Assembly: GCF_004345565.1 (NCBI RefSeq)
Contig: NZ_SLWA01000007.1
Span: forward strand, 124,001 to 188,000
Direction: 5' to 3'
Source: Flavobacterium circumlabens
GTDB taxonomy: Bacteria > Bacteroidota > Bacteroidia > Flavobacteriales > Flavobacteriaceae
Length of the DNA: 64,000 nt
Shown here: one piece after another, positions 63,044-64,000 of the stretch
Numbering within the stretch: position 1 is the stretch's first letter
How the letters are laid out: each line of letters begins with the position of its first letter
Position numbers and translations under genes: made by a program
The notes under the pieces: generated by a model
Told to the model about the DNA's origin: nothing
Seen by the model: the letters and a program-made list of their open reading frames with translations, nothing else
Database searches by the model: none

Positions 63044-63277
63044 CTATTCTACCTCCAGATACGGATCTAAAATCTCGGCCAGTTCATTGAGCCAGTAAAA
63101 GCTGTTACCCAGTTGGGGGGTTTCGCTTTGAAGGAGTTCGACTTTACTCATAACGCCAAATGCGAGTGTGAAATTTACTTGCCTCAATGCTTTAGCAATA
63201 GCATTTGGATCAACTCTGTCGTTGAAAAAAGCAATCAGCTTTGTTTCAGCTTCTTTTGAAAGGGTGTTGGTACTCAT
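63044..63277 (-). CDS. Small uncharacterised protein
   Basis: 77 residues, acidic, no signal or membrane span. It begins MSTNTLSKEAETKLIAFFNDRVDPNAIAKALRQ and ends WLNELAEILDPYLEVE; I do not recognise a family. It has a start ATG, a strong terminator and an unusual structured leader (63302-63376) with a -7 box upstream, so it is likely a real, separately regulated gene. Confidence 0.65.
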   Translation of the reverse strand: MSTNTLSKEAETKLIAFFNDRVDPNAIAKALRQVNFTLAFGVMSKVELLQSETPQLGNSFYWLNELAEILDPYLEVE

Positions 63278-63301
63278 AATCTTTGTGTTTAGGAAAAAGA
63301 A

Positions 63302-63376
63302 CCCGCACAGCTAAGGTGTTCCTACGTTACAAAGTGCGTTGCGGTTGTTTCCAATACCGCCATCATACTGCACGGG
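63302..63376 (-). ncRNA. Structured leader or small RNA candidate
   Basis: On the minus strand CCCGTGCAG (63376-63368) pairs with CTGTGCGGG (63310-63302) through nine pairs including two G-U. Inside, GCGGT and ACCGC form a second hairpin. The outer stem is followed by TTCTTTTT, resembling a terminator. It is more GC-rich than its surroundings and lies between a -7 box and the 77-residue gene. The strand is not certain, since a T7 run also follows on the plus side. Confidence 0.45.
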
Positions 63377-63413
63377 CAATTTTTTTCGGTGGCATTTTTG
63401 TATTTAGAGGTTA

Positions 63414-63421
63414 CAAATATA
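63414..63421 (-). promoter_or_regulatory. -7 element before the structured leader
   Basis: Minus-strand TATATTTG fits TAnnTTTG; transcription would begin about 30 nt before the structured element. No good -33 TTG. Confidence 0.4.
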
Positions 63422-63462
63422 TAAAAAATAGTAATATTTTATTTACATTTTTTTAACCGCAA

Positions 63463-63594
63463 TCCTGATAGCTATCGAGAGCTAAGGGTTACGCAATCCC
63501 GATAGCTATCGGGACGTAAAGTTTTCTTGCCACAGATTTTGGTATTAAAAGGATTTTTACAATCTGTGTTAATCTGTGTAATCTGTGGCCATAA
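63463..63594. repeat. GATAGCTATC palindromes and AATCTGTG repeats
   Basis: A degenerate TGATAGCTATCGA (about 63466-63478) and a full CCCGATAGCTATCGGG (63498-63513) are followed by CCACAGATTTTGG, AATCTGTGTTAATCTGTG and TAATCTGTGGCC words (to about 63590). They belong to the same dispersed families as those at 8160-8400, 23140-23200 and 29847. The remainder of 63595-63785 shows only TACTTTTG (63734-63741), a possible -7 box for the next gene. Confidence 0.8.
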
Positions 63595-63785
63595 TTTTTT
63601 AATCACTTCTGATCCTTGAAATCTTAACGTCGCGATGGCTATTGGGATTGTGGTTAAAATACCAGCTGTCCATTTCAACCTGCTCTTTGTCCGTTTGGGC
63701 TGTTTTCTGATTTAAATACGTGGATTATCGAAATACTTTTGACAAAGAAATGAACAGATAATCACAATTTAATATCAAAAAAAAA

Positions 63786-64000
63786 ATGAAAACAAATAGA
63801 ACCAACAGACACAGCTTATCGAATGTAATAGCGACAGGCGCGCTTATTTTGATTGCTGCCACAGGATTTGCACAACAAAAAAATACAGCGGATGCAGCAG
63901 CCATTCGCCCGTATCACATTAGTGTTTCGGAAGAAGCGATTACAGATCTTCGCAACCGTGTCAATGCGACCAGATGGCCTGCACAGGAAACCGTGACGGA
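63786..64000 (+). CDS. Secreted epoxide-hydrolase-like protein, 3' end outside window
   Basis: The first 71 codons only. ATG at 63786 starts a signal peptide (NVIATGALILIAATGFAQQ), then AAAIRPYHISVSEEAITDLRNRVNATRWP, which is the start of the epoxide hydrolase N-terminal (EHN) domain preceding an alpha/beta-hydrolase. Activity cannot be judged since the catalytic region lies past the edge. An export signal is common in Bacteroidota members of the family. Confidence 0.8.
   Translation, partial: MKTNRTNRHSLSNVIATGALILIAATGFAQQKNTADAAAIRPYHISVSEEAITDLRNRVNATRWPAQETVT

Noticed and set aside
63302..63376. Short peptides within the structured leader (about 10 and 13 codons)
   Set aside because: They are too short to support, and the base-pairing pattern explains the conservation-like features as well.
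63472..63678. 68-codon minus frame near the right edge
   Set aside because: It is built from the GATAGCTATC and AATCTGTG intergenic repeats.

Overview
The window looks like a chromosome segment of a Bacteroidota member, most likely a Flavobacterium or close relative. The evidence is moderately AT-rich DNA, a SusC-like receptor, a hybrid two-component regulator, several secreted proteins with C-terminal type IX secretion (T9SS) sorting domains ending in RFIKK-type tails, Bacteroidota -7 boxes (TAnnTTTG) and almost no Shine-Dalgarno sites. No rRNA, tRNA, CRISPR array, transposase or phage gene was seen.

Region 1 (1-14017) is a polyuronate-utilisation locus. It holds the N-terminal two thirds of a SusC-type receptor cut by the window edge, a hybrid sensor/AraC regulator, a secreted beta-helix protein, and an apparent operon yhcH-eda-SDR-uxuA for fructuronate to mannonate to KDG and KDPG cleavage. 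A divergent LacI-type regulator with a palindromic operator and a DUF4861-type secreted protein complete it. KDG kinase is not in the window. Two housekeeping-type genes follow (Nudix, HAD phosphatase).

Region 2 (15817-33068) is a secreted cell-wall-lysis cluster. A membrane-anchored propeller/triple-Tyr/LuxR-type regulator precedes a GH16 glucanase, a GH64 glucanase, a GH18 chitinase-like enzyme, a second GH16-like enzyme and a zinc metalloprotease. Four of the five exoproteins share near-identical crystallin-like, ricin-type and/or CBM6 modules and T9SS tails. Beta-1,3-glucanase, chitinase and protease together fit attack on fungal or oomycete walls.

Region 3 (33099-43466) has a VOC protein, then an operon coding a small His-rich membrane protein, an ABC ATPase, a TonB-dependent receptor and two ABC-2 permeases, and a divergent second siderophore-type receptor. 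Region 4 (43844-57902) has a secreted glucose/sorbosone dehydrogenase-like protein, a LytTR two-component pair, a divergent RND tripartite efflux operon, an NhaP-type antiporter and a luciferase-like monooxygenase, next to a decayed HxlR regulator.

Region 5 (58391-62787) is an AT-rich defence island. It encodes Hachiman HamA (DUF1837 nuclease) and HamB (helicase), preceded on the same strand by an unrecognised 414-residue protein with a HEPN-like RNxxxH motif. The end of the window has a small unknown gene with a structured leader RNA candidate and the start of an epoxide-hydrolase-like gene.

Intergenic spaces are rich in dispersed palindromic and low-complexity repeats of at least five families, several shared between distant sites in the window.
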